Source: Cyclobacteriaceae bacterium (lineage in GTDB: Bacteria; Bacteroidota; Bacteroidia; Cytophagales; Cyclobacteriaceae). Taken from it: a stretch of 64,000 bases of DNA. The stretch is from assembly GCA_025808415.1 (NCBI GenBank), contig CP075525.1:1907501-1971500 (forward strand), read 5' to 3'. The notes beneath the pieces were generated by a model, which had not been told where the DNA came from, made no database searches, and was given only the letters and a program-made list of their open reading frames with translations. Made by a program: the position numbers and the translations under genes. Below are positions 12,981 through 20,457 of this stretch, piece after piece (positions within the stretch are counted from its first letter, which is position 1; every line of letters starts with the position of its first letter).

Positions 12981-13012
12981 GCGTGGTTTGGCCGCAAAAT
13001 ATCCAAACCCGC
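12981..13012. repeat. Hairpin-forming inverted repeat
   Basis: GCG-T-GGTTTGG (12981-12991) pairs with CCAAACC-CGC (13003-13012) with one bulged T and an 11-base loop. It fills the 42-base gap between the M1 peptidase start and the upstream gene's stop. No T-run follows on either strand, so it is not a classical terminator; it may affect transcript processing. Confidence 0.5.
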
Positions 13013-13017
13013 TGATT

Positions 13018-13965
13018 CTACAAAGGTGATTTTTTCCGACTCAGATCGAAAAACCAGGTGAAGGAAGCGGTGATAAAGCTACTGTTTTCAAGGGTAAGGG
13101 TTTCGCCCGGTAGCGCCTTAGGAATATTGAATACATAGCTGGCTGTAAAGTTCCAGTGATTATTTCTGATCGAAAGCGGTGCCGAGACGGCATAGTTCAT
13201 TAAACCAAAAACACGTTTAGTTTCAATGGTATACCAAGGCAGCCCCTGACGAACACGCAGGGCTGCAGCAATCCATTCCTGTCGCGTGGTTGGGAATTTG
13301 ATTTCAGAAAACGTTTGATCACCGAAGAGAATAAATACAGTAGGGAAAAATGAAATGCGATCTAGTTTAAAGATGTTCCTCTTCTCTAATGTTACACCTA
13401 TCGAGGGCATGAGGCGATGAACGGAGTAGTCGCCAAAGAAGAACGAATAATCTAACCTGAAGTTGACTGGTTTCAGATCATAGAAAGGGGTAATGGTTAT
13501 TGCATTGTTGTAGGGGATATAGTCATCTTCAAGATTGTAAAAGTAGTGGTCGTAACTGGCGATGAGGGAAAATCGCTTGGAAAAGGAGTGCATGTATCCT
13601 CCCGTAAAAATGGTGAGGTAATATTTGGGTTCAAAGTCTTTACTCCAGAAGGAGGAAAGGTCCGCAAACAAACCCGTTTTGTGATAATAGGATACCCCAG
13701 GCGACAATCCAAATTGTTCAATGCCCAGGGTTCGACCCGTCCAAAGTACATTACTGTTGTAGGTCAGGCGCACGGCAAGTTGAGAAGTACTGTTAAATTC
13801 TTCCATGTTCATCAGACTATCAATCAGTCTGAAGATGTTCAGTGAATCGCTGAAGGTGAGCGTGGAATCTGGTTTGGATAATAAAGCAGTAGTGTCCTGC
13901 GCGAAAAGTTTACACGAGGACACTGAAATGATTAGGGTTAAAAACCATTGCCCGCTACAGCGCAT
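13018..13965 (-). CDS. Putative outer membrane beta-barrel protein, 315 aa
   Basis: An N-terminal hydrophobic segment ending in KLFAQDT reads as a signal peptide. The rest alternates aromatic and polar residues in short strands, for example FSLIASYDHYFYNLE, and ends with SFTWFFDLS, as in outer membrane barrels. Family not recognised. It is the last gene of the ECF sigma factor run (sigma, membrane protein, Spy-like, this gene), spaced 11 bases from the Spy-like gene, so it may be a target or part of the envelope response. Confidence 0.6.
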   Translation of the reverse strand: MRCSGQWFLTLIISVSSCKLFAQDTTALLSKPDSTLTFSDSLNIFRLIDSLMNMEEFNSTSQLAVRLTYNSNVLWTGRTLGIEQFGLSPGVSYYHKTGLFADLSSFWSKDFEPKYYLTIFTGGYMHSFSKRFSLIASYDHYFYNLEDDYIPYNNAITITPFYDLKPVNFRLDYSFFFGDYSVHRLMPSIGVTLEKRNIFKLDRISFFPTVFILFGDQTFSEIKFPTTRQEWIAAALRVRQGLPWYTIETKRVFGLMNYAVSAPLSIRNNHWNFTASYVFNIPKALPGETLTLENSSFITASFTWFFDLSRKKSPL

Positions 13966-13976
13966 GCATATGTGGG

Positions 13977-14489
13977 TCAGTTATTGCGTTGGCGCAGGCG
14001 TTGTTCGTTTCGGTCCTGTGCTTGTTGTTTTCGTTGCTCTTGTAACTGGCGTTGTTGTATTTGTTGCATCAATAATCTTCTAAAATCATCTTCAGCCGTT
14101 CGCAACGCCATAAGTTTTTGAGCCGGTATTACGTTAAGAATGCGCGTTGAGTATTCTTTCTCCAGGTCGAGTTCCTGCTGTTTTAGTTTAAAGCCCAACT
14201 CGACCAGTTCTCGTTCATGCTCCTCTTTAGGTCTGTTTATCTCCGGGTTACGTTTGGCTTGTTCAAATCGTTGGTTTAACTCTAATCGTTTATTGGAAAA
14301 TTCACGATAGATGGGCCAGAAGCGTTCTGCCTCTTCCGGTGTTAACCCTAATCGATCTGTAATAAAGGCAATGCGTGCAGCCCTTATTTTTTCCTGCGCT
14401 TTCGGATCCATTTTCCCTGCGTCACCATCTTGTGCCCACAGCGGGAGGGCAACCCACACCATCAGAAAAATTTTAAATATTTTTTTCAT
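13977..14489 (-). CDS. Spy/CpxP-like periplasmic protein
   Basis: 170 residues with a signal peptide (MKKIFKIFLMVWVALPLWA). The mature part is entirely helical and highly charged, with RLGLTPEEAERFWPIYREF, a variant of the LTxxQ-type motif of the Spy/CpxP/CnrX group, and a Gln/Arg-rich tail (QQIQQRQLQEQRKQQAQ). Such proteins act as periplasmic chaperones or stress sensors. Location directly below an ECF sigma factor and a single-pass membrane protein points to an envelope-stress circuit. Confidence 0.7.
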   Translation of the reverse strand: MKKIFKIFLMVWVALPLWAQDGDAGKMDPKAQEKIRAARIAFITDRLGLTPEEAERFWPIYREFSNKRLELNQRFEQAKRNPEINRPKEEHERELVELGFKLKQQELDLEKEYSTRILNVIPAQKLMALRTAEDDFRRLLMQQIQQRQLQEQRKQQAQDRNEQRLRQRNN

Positions 14490-14507
14490 AACACACCGTT
14501 AAAAATT

Positions 14508-14915
14508 TCAAAGTTCTAAGTCTTGAAGTTCATTTACATCATCGGTATCAAAATCAAAGCTGAAGTAAACTTCTTGCTCAATGGCTTCAGCACTTGCGTC
14601 ATCAAAATCATAGCTATCCAAAAGTTCATCGGTGGAGAGCGCATTGCTTTCCAGGTAGGCTACCAGTTCTTCAGTGCTCACGGAAGCCAGAATTTTTTCC
14701 ACTTTATCAACCTTTGGCCTGAAAACAAAAATGGCTGCCAGGGCAAATACCAGCATGGGTAGTGCGTATCGCAGCGAGTACCTCAGCCAGGGCTGTTGTT
14801 GGGGCGCAGGGTTTTCAGTCGCTACACGTGCCTGAATCTGAAGGGGCAGCTTATCGAAATAGCCTTCGGGTACTTCAAAAATGTTCGTTTTAGGTATGTT
14901 TTCGAGCTTTTTCAT
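14508..14915 (-). CDS. Single-pass membrane protein, probable anti-sigma partner
   Basis: 135 residues: an N-terminal cytoplasmic part with IFEVPEGYFDKLP, one membrane helix (YALPMLVFALAAIFVF, about residues 50-66) and a very acidic C-terminal part rich in Asp and Glu. The PEGYFDxLP motif is common in Bacteroidota membrane proteins coded next to ECF sigma factors. It lies 34 bases after the sigma gene. Anti-sigma function is inferred from position and topology; no zinc-binding ZAS motif is visible. Confidence 0.6.
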   Translation of the reverse strand: MKKLENIPKTNIFEVPEGYFDKLPLQIQARVATENPAPQQQPWLRYSLRYALPMLVFALAAIFVFRPKVDKVEKILASVSTEELVAYLESNALSTDELLDSYDFDDASAEAIEQEVYFSFDFDTDDVNELQDLEL

Positions 14916-14949
14916 TATCGGTGCTTAGACATATATATAGAGGAAACGT

Positions 14950-15489
14950 TTAATCTGCGGTTAAGAAATCTTCAATTTTCTTCACCGCATGGTGATAGCT
15001 GGCTTTCAGGGCTCCAACGCTGGTTTCGGTGATTTTTGCTATTTCTTCATACGGAAGATCATCAAAGTATTTCATGTTAAAAACCAGCCGTTGTTTTTCG
15101 GGTAGTTTTAGCAGGGCTTTTTGAAGTTTTAACTGTATTTCATCCCCGGAGATGTGCGCTGCGCTGTCGAGTTTACCCGATAACTCAGCCGTTACATCAC
15201 CGATGGGCAGGAAAAACCTTTTCTTTTTCCTGTTTAAAAAACTCAGGCATTCGTTGGTGGCGATGCGGTAGATCCAGGTGAAAAGTTGGGAGTCTTCCCT
15301 GAATGTATCTATGTAGCGGTGGATTTTGATAAACACTTCCTGGGTGAGATCATCGGCATCATCGTGGTCGATAACCATTTTACGCACGTGCCAGTACACC
15401 CGCTGCTGATAGGTGCGTACCAGCATGTTAAAGCCATAGTTCCGGGTTTCCGGGTTACGGATTTTCGACAGGAGTTCGTTGTCTTCCAA
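14950..15489 (-). CDS. ECF-type RNA polymerase sigma factor
   Basis: 179 residues with sigma region 2 (DDADDLTQEVFIKIHRYI, FTWIYRIATNECLSFLN) and region 4 (LPEKQRLVFNMKYFDDLPYEEI, SVGALKASYHHAVKKI). No extra domain. The start appears to be a TTG at 15489: it puts the sequence ELLSKIRNPETRNYGF right after the start as in relatives, and an in-frame stop lies a few codons upstream. A minus-7 box at 15519-15526 fits this start. First gene of a predicted envelope-stress operon. Confidence 0.93.
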   Translation of the reverse strand: MEDNELLSKIRNPETRNYGFNMLVRTYQQRVYWHVRKMVIDHDDADDLTQEVFIKIHRYIDTFREDSQLFTWIYRIATNECLSFLNRKKKRFFLPIGDVTAELSGKLDSAAHISGDEIQLKLQKALLKLPEKQRLVFNMKYFDDLPYEEIAKITETSVGALKASYHHAVKKIEDFLTAD

Positions 15490-15518
15490 AGAAGGCAGGG
15501 TTAAAGGCTTACGTTAGA

Positions 15519-15548
15519 CAAAGATACTTTTGAAAGGTTTAACCGTAA
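15519..15548 (-). promoter_or_regulatory. Predicted promoter of the ECF sigma gene
   Basis: On the minus strand TATCTTTG (15526-15519) matches TAnnTTTG perfectly, with TTA at 15548-15546 in the minus-33 place after a 19-base spacer. The minus-33 element falls on the edge of the perfect inverted repeat at 15547-15578. Confidence 0.55.
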
Positions 15549-15578
15549 TTATGCAATAGGATATTCTATTGCATAATT
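15547..15578. promoter_or_regulatory. Perfect 13-bp inverted repeat, operator candidate
   Basis: AATTATGCAATAG (15547-15559) and CTATTGCATAATT (15566-15578) are exact inverted repeats around the 6-base centre GATATT. It touches the minus-33 position of the sigma-gene promoter. It has no T-run, so an operator is more likely than a terminator. Confidence 0.6.
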
Positions 15579-15634
15579 TGACGAATGAAAATCAACAACT
15601 TACACGTAAAGACTTTAGACCTTTTGGTGATTTT

Positions 15635-15686
15635 CATTGTCAAGATTAAACCCTGACAATGCTGATGGCACCGTCAGCATTCGTCA
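15635..15686. repeat. Two overlapping, mutually exclusive hairpins
   Basis: CATTGTCA (15635-15642) can pair with TGACAATG (15654-15661), while AATGCTGA (15658-15665) can pair with TCAGCATT (15674-15681). The shared bases 15658-15661 mean only one stem forms at a time. It lies after the serC-like gene and before the ECF sigma gene on the minus strand. Confidence 0.5.
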
Positions 15687-15739
15687 GTTATTTATGTCGT
15701 AACCTATTCCTAATGCATAATCTGGGTTAATGGTAACCA

Positions 15740-16819
15740 TTATGGTTTAAAGGCTTCAATGGAATCGACAAGAAGTTCAAACTGCTCTTTTGAGTGAGCC
15801 GGAAAGTTGGCGAATCGCAGGTGTTGCTTTTTGAATGAACCGTAACCTTCACCCGGAAATAATCCTTTTGATTGCAGATAATCTGAAAGTTGACTGGTGT
15901 ATTCTCCGCAATCGGCAATAATTACTGTTTTGGATTGAATGGTTTTGTCCGACACAAATGGTTGTAGTACGGGGTGTTGTTCTAAGGCTTGGTAAAGTAT
16001 GGCTGCTTTATAATCTGTTTCTCTGCGGATGGTAGTAATACCCCTGCGCAACATATCCTGAACTACTTTTCCCAACAGGTAGATGCCTAACACATTTGGT
16101 GTTTCGGGTGTTTGATTCTTTTGTGCAAGTTCAAGCAACCCTGGTAAGTTGTGGTAGGAACCAATGGAGATTCCTTTTGAACGAAGTGCTTCTGCTTTTT
16201 CTTTACACCGATGGTTGACAATCCAAACCCCAAGCCCTGCCGGCAATCCAAATCCTTTTTGTACCGAGAAGAATAATGTATCGATTTTGGTGAAATCAAA
16301 TTCAGGATAGGGCAGAGACGAAACGGCATCCACAGCCACTAACGCCTCTGGTTGCACTAGTTTAAATTCATTGATAAAAGATACAGGCAAGGAAACACCG
16401 GTACTGGTTTCATTCTGTGTAAGTGCAATCAGTTCAGTTGCAGGTAGTGCCTCTGGTTTTGAAAAAGCATAACCTTCTTTCGTTTCAGTTTTTTGAGGAT
16501 TACGGTTTAGTTGTTGTGCGATTTCATAAAAGCGTTTTGAAAAAGCTCCGTTAACAAAATGATGCGAAGAATCTTCTACCAGGTTTTCAATAATCCTTTC
16601 CCATACTTCTGTTGCTGATGATGTGAATACAATCGTGAAATCTTCCGGTATACCGATAAGTTCTTTTAATCCTTCGGCAGTTTCTTTATAGATGGATTCA
16701 AAGGTTTTGCTTCGATGGGATAGGGAGGGTATACCATCGCGGAAAGCCTTGCGCATATGGTCTTCTACCGTAAAAAAAAGTTGTGAGGGACCGGGTGTAA
16801 AATTTATTGTTGGTTTCAT
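15740..16819 (-). CDS. serC: Phosphoserine aminotransferase-like class V aminotransferase
   Basis: 359 residues, the SerC length. Begins INFTPGPSQL, carries the PLP lysine K188 in FFSVQKGFGLPAGLG and the NET motif (TQNETSTG) typical of phosphoserine aminotransferases. It would convert 3-phosphohydroxypyruvate and glutamate to phosphoserine. The SerB-SerA fusion two genes upstream supplies the steps before and after, strengthening the assignment. A related alanine-glyoxylate-type aminotransferase is the main alternative. The two palindromes at 15658-15681 and 16990-17006 lie on its two sides. Confidence 0.85.
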   Translation of the reverse strand: MKPTINFTPGPSQLFFTVEDHMRKAFRDGIPSLSHRSKTFESIYKETAEGLKELIGIPEDFTIVFTSSATEVWERIIENLVEDSSHHFVNGAFSKRFYEIAQQLNRNPQKTETKEGYAFSKPEALPATELIALTQNETSTGVSLPVSFINEFKLVQPEALVAVDAVSSLPYPEFDFTKIDTLFFSVQKGFGLPAGLGVWIVNHRCKEKAEALRSKGISIGSYHNLPGLLELAQKNQTPETPNVLGIYLLGKVVQDMLRRGITTIRRETDYKAAILYQALEQHPVLQPFVSDKTIQSKTVIIADCGEYTSQLSDYLQSKGLFPGEGYGSFKKQHLRFANFPAHSKEQFELLVDSIEAFKP

Positions 16820-17117
16820 AGTTTGTTAAGCCTGCTGATTACTAAAAAATAAGTAGTTAATCAATGTTTCGCAGTGGCTATCTTTTATTTTCCTTTGATG
16901 CAAGAATCCACTCGAATTTGGGACACGTTTGCTGAACCTAACATTTTTACAATACCGAGTGAAGCTTACAACCAAAATCAGGCCTCATGCTGACGGTTAC
17001 CGTCAGTACCTCGCCCAAAAAGCAGGATAACAGAAGAAGGTTGCGGTTGTTGGCAGCTCAAAACTTGTCTTTTATGAGGTTCAGAAACTCCTCACCAAAT
17101 TCGGTGGATTTTTTATT
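16820..17117. other. 298-base spacer upstream of serC
   Basis: Contains the palindrome at 16990-17006 and, on the minus strand at 17058-17117, an open in-frame continuation of the potassium-channel gene after its stop. Otherwise I see no gene or clear promoter box here. Confidence 0.6.
16990..17006. repeat. Palindrome CTGACGGTTACCGTCAG
   Basis: Perfect 8-bp arms around one central base. With its flanks it reads TGCTGACGGTTACCGTCAGTA, closely matching TGCTGATGGCACCGTCAGCA at 15660-15679 on the other side of serC. It may be a regulator site or a small repeat family. Confidence 0.55.
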
Positions 17118-17942
17118 TTAATTAATCTCTCCACCGCAATACTTGCAGTAAATCGCATCGCTATCGTGCCCTTCTTTCAGACAATGCGGGCATACCTGTG
17201 TGGTTATCTTTTCCTTCGTTTTTAATTTTATCATTTCCGAAGAAACAATGCCTGTGGGCACAGCAATAATACCATAGCCCATAATCATAATGATGGATGC
17301 CAGTGTTTGCCCCAGTGTAGTATGCGGTGCTATATCGCCATAGCCAACGGTTGTCATGGTAACAATGGCCCAATAAATACTTATCGGTATGCTGGTAAAA
17401 CCATTTTCGGGCCCCTCTATCAGGAATATTAATGTACCAAATATGATCACTGCGGTCATCACCGTAGTCAGGAATACGATGATTTTATACTGACTTGCTT
17501 TTAAGGCTGTGGTAAGGTTCTGACTCTCACCAATAAATCGGGCTAACTTGAAAATTCTAAAGATCCGGAGTAAGCGTAAACTTCTGATAACAAGCAGGGA
17601 TTGAGCACCCACAAAGAAGATCGTCAGATAGGTTGGTAAAACTGAAAGTAAGTCGACAATGCCAAAAAAGGAGAAAATGTATTTTCGTTTGTGCAGCACC
17701 ACCCATATACGGGCCAGATACTCAAGCGTAAATATTCCGGTAAAGAACCACTCCAGTCCAAGCAGCCAGTTACCCCATCCGATTTTTATGTCATGAACAC
17801 TCTCCAGCAATACAACAACAACACTGAGAATAATGCTTACTAATAATATGATGTCGAAGTATCTTCCTTCGGGTGTGTCCGACTCGAAGATGACCTCGTA
17901 GATTTTGAGTTTTAGACCAGTTAGTCTGTATTTTTCTTCCAT
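17118..17942 (-). CDS. Voltage-gated-type potassium channel with C-terminal zinc ribbon
   Basis: 274 residues, six membrane helices. S4 has Arg at 120, 123, 126 and 129 (IRSLRLLRIFRIF), and the selectivity filter is TVGYGD at 198-203, so it should conduct potassium. After S6 comes a short cytoplasmic tail ending in a four-Cys zinc ribbon (C251, C254, C266, C269: CPHC ... CKYC), in place of the usual RCK or cNMP domain. It lies 5 bases after the SerB-SerA fusion gene and is probably cotranscribed with it. Its frame continues open for 19 codons beyond the stop. Confidence 0.9.
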   Translation of the reverse strand: MEEKYRLTGLKLKIYEVIFESDTPEGRYFDIILLVSIILSVVVVLLESVHDIKIGWGNWLLGLEWFFTGIFTLEYLARIWVVLHKRKYIFSFFGIVDLLSVLPTYLTIFFVGAQSLLVIRSLRLLRIFRIFKLARFIGESQNLTTALKASQYKIIVFLTTVMTAVIIFGTLIFLIEGPENGFTSIPISIYWAIVTMTTVGYGDIAPHTTLGQTLASIIMIMGYGIIAVPTGIVSSEMIKLKTKEKITTQVCPHCLKEGHDSDAIYCKYCGGEIN

Positions 17943-17947
17943 AAGGG

Positions 17948-19837
17948 CTAATATAGCACCCTGAATTTTATGGTGTGTGCAATACTGCGAAGTTCTTTAA
18001 TTACATCTTTGCTGTATGCTTTATCGATATCGGTGATCACATACCCGATTTGTTCATTTGTTTTCAGGTATTGCCCTGCAATATTGATGTTGTGATCGGC
18101 CAATACCTTGTTGATCTGCGCCAGTATACCCGGAACGTTTTCGTGAATGTGAATAAGTCTGTGGGCATTTTCAAGTGTTGGTAAAACCAGGTTTGGAAAG
18201 TTTACACTGTTGGAAGTGCTTCCGGTGTTTATATAATCCATGAATTTACCCGGAACAAAATTGCCAATGTTCTCCTGTGCTTCCACCGTGCTTCCTCCGA
18301 TGTGCGGTGTAAGTATTGTATTCGGTAAACCCCTTAATTCGGAAATAAACTCTTCTTCGTTGTTAGGTTCAACAGGAAATACATCAATAGCGCAACCGCC
18401 AACATTTCCATTAAGAATATTCGCTTTTAGTGCCGCGATATCCACTACGTGGCCCCGGCTCAGGTTTATGAAGATAACGCCTTTTTTCATCCAACCGAAT
18501 TCGCGTTCACCGATCAGGTTTTTGTTTGCAGCACGGCCGTCAACATGCAGGGAAACAACATCGGCCTGCTCCAAAACTTCTTTCATGGTTTTACAACGGG
18601 TGGCATTGCCCAGTGAAAGTTTTTCTTCAATATCATAATAGAGAACCTTCATTCCCATTGATTCAGCCAACACAGAAAGTTGTGCACCAATATTCCCGTA
18701 ACCGATTAACCCAAGTTTTTTTCCGCGTATCTCATAACTTCCGGCAGCGGATTTATCCCATTTACCCTGGTGCATTTTGTTTGACTTCTCTACAATCTTT
18801 CGGATAAGGATGATCATCTCCGCTACCACCAGCTCTACCACCGAGCGTGTGTTGCTGAAGGGTGCATTAAACACAGCAACACCTTTTTGTGTGGCTGCCT
18901 TTAAATCGATTTGATTGGTGCCGATACAAAAGGCTCCTATGGTCATTAGCCGGTTGGCCTGCTCCAATACTTTTTCAGTAACTTGGGTTTTGGAACGGAT
19001 ACCCAGTACCGATACATTTTTGATTTTTTTGCACAACTCTTCTTCTGACAGTGCTGCCGGATAGGTTTCCACAGTAAAGCCTTCTGCCCGCATTAATTCC
19101 ACCGCCACCGGATGCACATTTTCCAAAAGCAAAACGTGTATTCGGTTTTTGGGGTAGGAGATAGCCGTGTTTAATTTATTGAGGTATAGAAATTCATCCA
19201 GGCTGGGGGTTATGTGATCAGCCTTTTCCATAATATTTTCGCGCTCAACATTCTCAGTAAACGCAAAGAACTTATTGGCAAGACCGGCATGTTTTATTTC
19301 ATAGTCGGTATAGCCATCGCCAATTACATAAACATCTCCTGGTAAGTTGAGTCGTTTTAATTGTTCAACTTTTCCATTGTTGGCGGAGAGTGGATTTTCT
19401 TTATCAAAACCAATAACTTCCCCTTTCTCATCAAAATGAAAACGATTCGCTAAGATGTTCTCAGGCTTGATGCCAAACTCGGTGACTACAGGATCGATAA
19501 ACATGTGAAAGCCATTGCTGATCACATAGATATTATCGGCATATTTTTTAAAGAATTCGCGGTTACGTTTAAAAGATTCGGAAACCTGTGCTTTTAAACG
19601 CTCTGCTAATTGCAATAAGTGCGATTTGTTTGGTGCCAGAAGTTCTACACGTTTTTCCAGTGATTCACGAAAAGAGATGGAACCATCCATGCCCTGGTTG
19701 GTGATTTCACGGATCATCTTTTTTCTTTCTTCTCCTTCCGGATGATCCCTTAAGCTGATTTCAGCCAAGAGGTCGAAGGCTTCTATTTTGGTAAAGGTGC
19801 TATCGAAATCGATTACGATGTACTTGTTGAGTTTCAT
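17948..19837 (-). CDS. serA: Bifunctional SerB-SerA fusion: HAD phosphatase plus phosphoglycerate dehydrogenase
   Basis: 629 residues. The N-terminal HAD phosphatase (about 1-215) has DFDSTF with nucleophile D10 and D12, VISNGF, a lysine in NNGKVEQLKRL, and IGDGYTDYE, as in phosphoserine phosphatase SerB. Then a D-3-phosphoglycerate dehydrogenase (about 230-540) with NAD loop GLIGYGNIG and catalytic Arg, Glu and His in LSRGHVVD, FPVEP and TPHIGGSTVEAQ. A C-terminal ACT domain (about 555-629) probably binds serine for feedback. With the SerC-like enzyme nearby the locus encodes all three steps from 3-phosphoglycerate to serine. The phosphatase half fits SerB by motif; its substrate is inferred. 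Confidence 0.9.
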   Translation of the reverse strand: MKLNKYIVIDFDSTFTKIEAFDLLAEISLRDHPEGEERKKMIREITNQGMDGSISFRESLEKRVELLAPNKSHLLQLAERLKAQVSESFKRNREFFKKYADNIYVISNGFHMFIDPVVTEFGIKPENILANRFHFDEKGEVIGFDKENPLSANNGKVEQLKRLNLPGDVYVIGDGYTDYEIKHAGLANKFFAFTENVERENIMEKADHITPSLDEFLYLNKLNTAISYPKNRIHVLLLENVHPVAVELMRAEGFTVETYPAALSEEELCKKIKNVSVLGIRSKTQVTEKVLEQANRLMTIGAFCIGTNQIDLKAATQKGVAVFNAPFSNTRSVVELVVAEMIILIRKIVEKSNKMHQGKWDKSAAGSYEIRGKKLGLIGYGNIGAQLSVLAESMGMKVLYYDIEEKLSLGNATRCKTMKEVLEQADVVSLHVDGRAANKNLIGEREFGWMKKGVIFINLSRGHVVDIAALKANILNGNVGGCAIDVFPVEPNNEEEFISELRGLPNTILTPHIGGSTVEAQENIGNFVPGKFMDYINTGSTSNSVNFPNLVLPTLENAHRLIHIHENVPGILAQINKVLADHNINIAGQYLKTNEQIGYVITDIDKAYSKDVIKELRSIAHTIKFRVLY

Positions 19838-19853
19838 TGGGCGCTTGAAAACT

Positions 19854-19861
19854 CAAATATA
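19854..19861 (-). promoter_or_regulatory. Minus-7 box candidate for the SerB-SerA gene
   Basis: TATATTTG on the minus strand, a perfect TAnnTTTG match, 16 bases ahead of the ATG at 19837. No TTG is seen at the usual distance upstream, so confidence is limited. Confidence 0.4.
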
Positions 19862-19906
19862 TAAACCGTAAGAAGATATTGTTTAAATACTTTGAAAGAC
19901 TACAGA

Positions 19907-20326
19907 CTAATGAACGTTAGCCTCAATGAAAGTTTTCATATAATCTTTAATCATAGCCCTCACTTTTCGGAACTCATTCAGTATTTCCTGTTCGGAACCT
20001 GTGGCTTTGGCCGGATCGGGGAAGTTATGATGAAAGGATTTAACGGTTGCGGGAAAGTAGGGACAGTTTTCCTTTGCGTTGTCACAAACGGTAATCACAT
20101 AATCGAACGACTCGTTTGCGTATTCATTAACATTATTGGAAGTGTGATGGGATATATCAATGCCATCTTCTTTCATGGTAGCAATGGCGCGGGGATTTAC
20201 ACCATGGGTTTCAATTCCGGCACTTCGTACTTCAACCTGTTTGCCACCGAAATACTCCAGATAACCGTGTGCTATCTGGCTACGACATGAGTTACCCGTA
20301 CAGAGGACTAAAATTCTCTTCTTCAT
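19907..20326 (-). CDS. arsC: Thioredoxin-coupled arsenate reductase (LMW phosphatase fold)
   Basis: 139 residues from the ATG at 20326, the usual length; a longer reading frame upstream adds 26 unlikely residues. The P-loop CTGNSCRSQ is the CX5R motif, and the two redox cysteines are in VCDNAKENCP, as in Staphylococcus-type ArsC. It reduces arsenate to arsenite using thioredoxin. Third gene of the arsR-arsM-arsC run. Arsenite efflux genes (arsB or acr3) are absent from this neighbourhood, so detoxification here rests on methylation. Confidence 0.93.
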   Translation of the reverse strand: MKKRILVLCTGNSCRSQIAHGYLEYFGGKQVEVRSAGIETHGVNPRAIATMKEDGIDISHHTSNNVNEYANESFDYVITVCDNAKENCPYFPATVKSFHHNFPDPAKATGSEQEILNEFRKVRAMIKDYMKTFIEANVH

Positions 20327-20457
20327 AAAATCATAACGTGTAGCGTATCTAAAAATCTTTTTAGGATTTTGTGCTTTCGTGGCATGAAAAATTTTCTTTG
20401 CCACAATAGCACTAAAACACCAATTTCTTCACTGCGTAAGTATTAGTTAGTAACGGT

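Noticed and set aside
12981..13012. Hairpin as terminator of the outer membrane protein gene
   Set aside because: Stem is good but no T-run follows on the minus strand.
13730..13745. GGTTCGACCC resembling a tRNA T-arm
   Set aside because: It is within a coding region and no acceptor or anticodon stem can be folded around it.
20327..20404. N-terminal extension of arsC by 26 residues
   Set aside because: The extension is not family-like; the ATG at 20326 gives MKKRILVLCTGNSCRSQ and the usual length.
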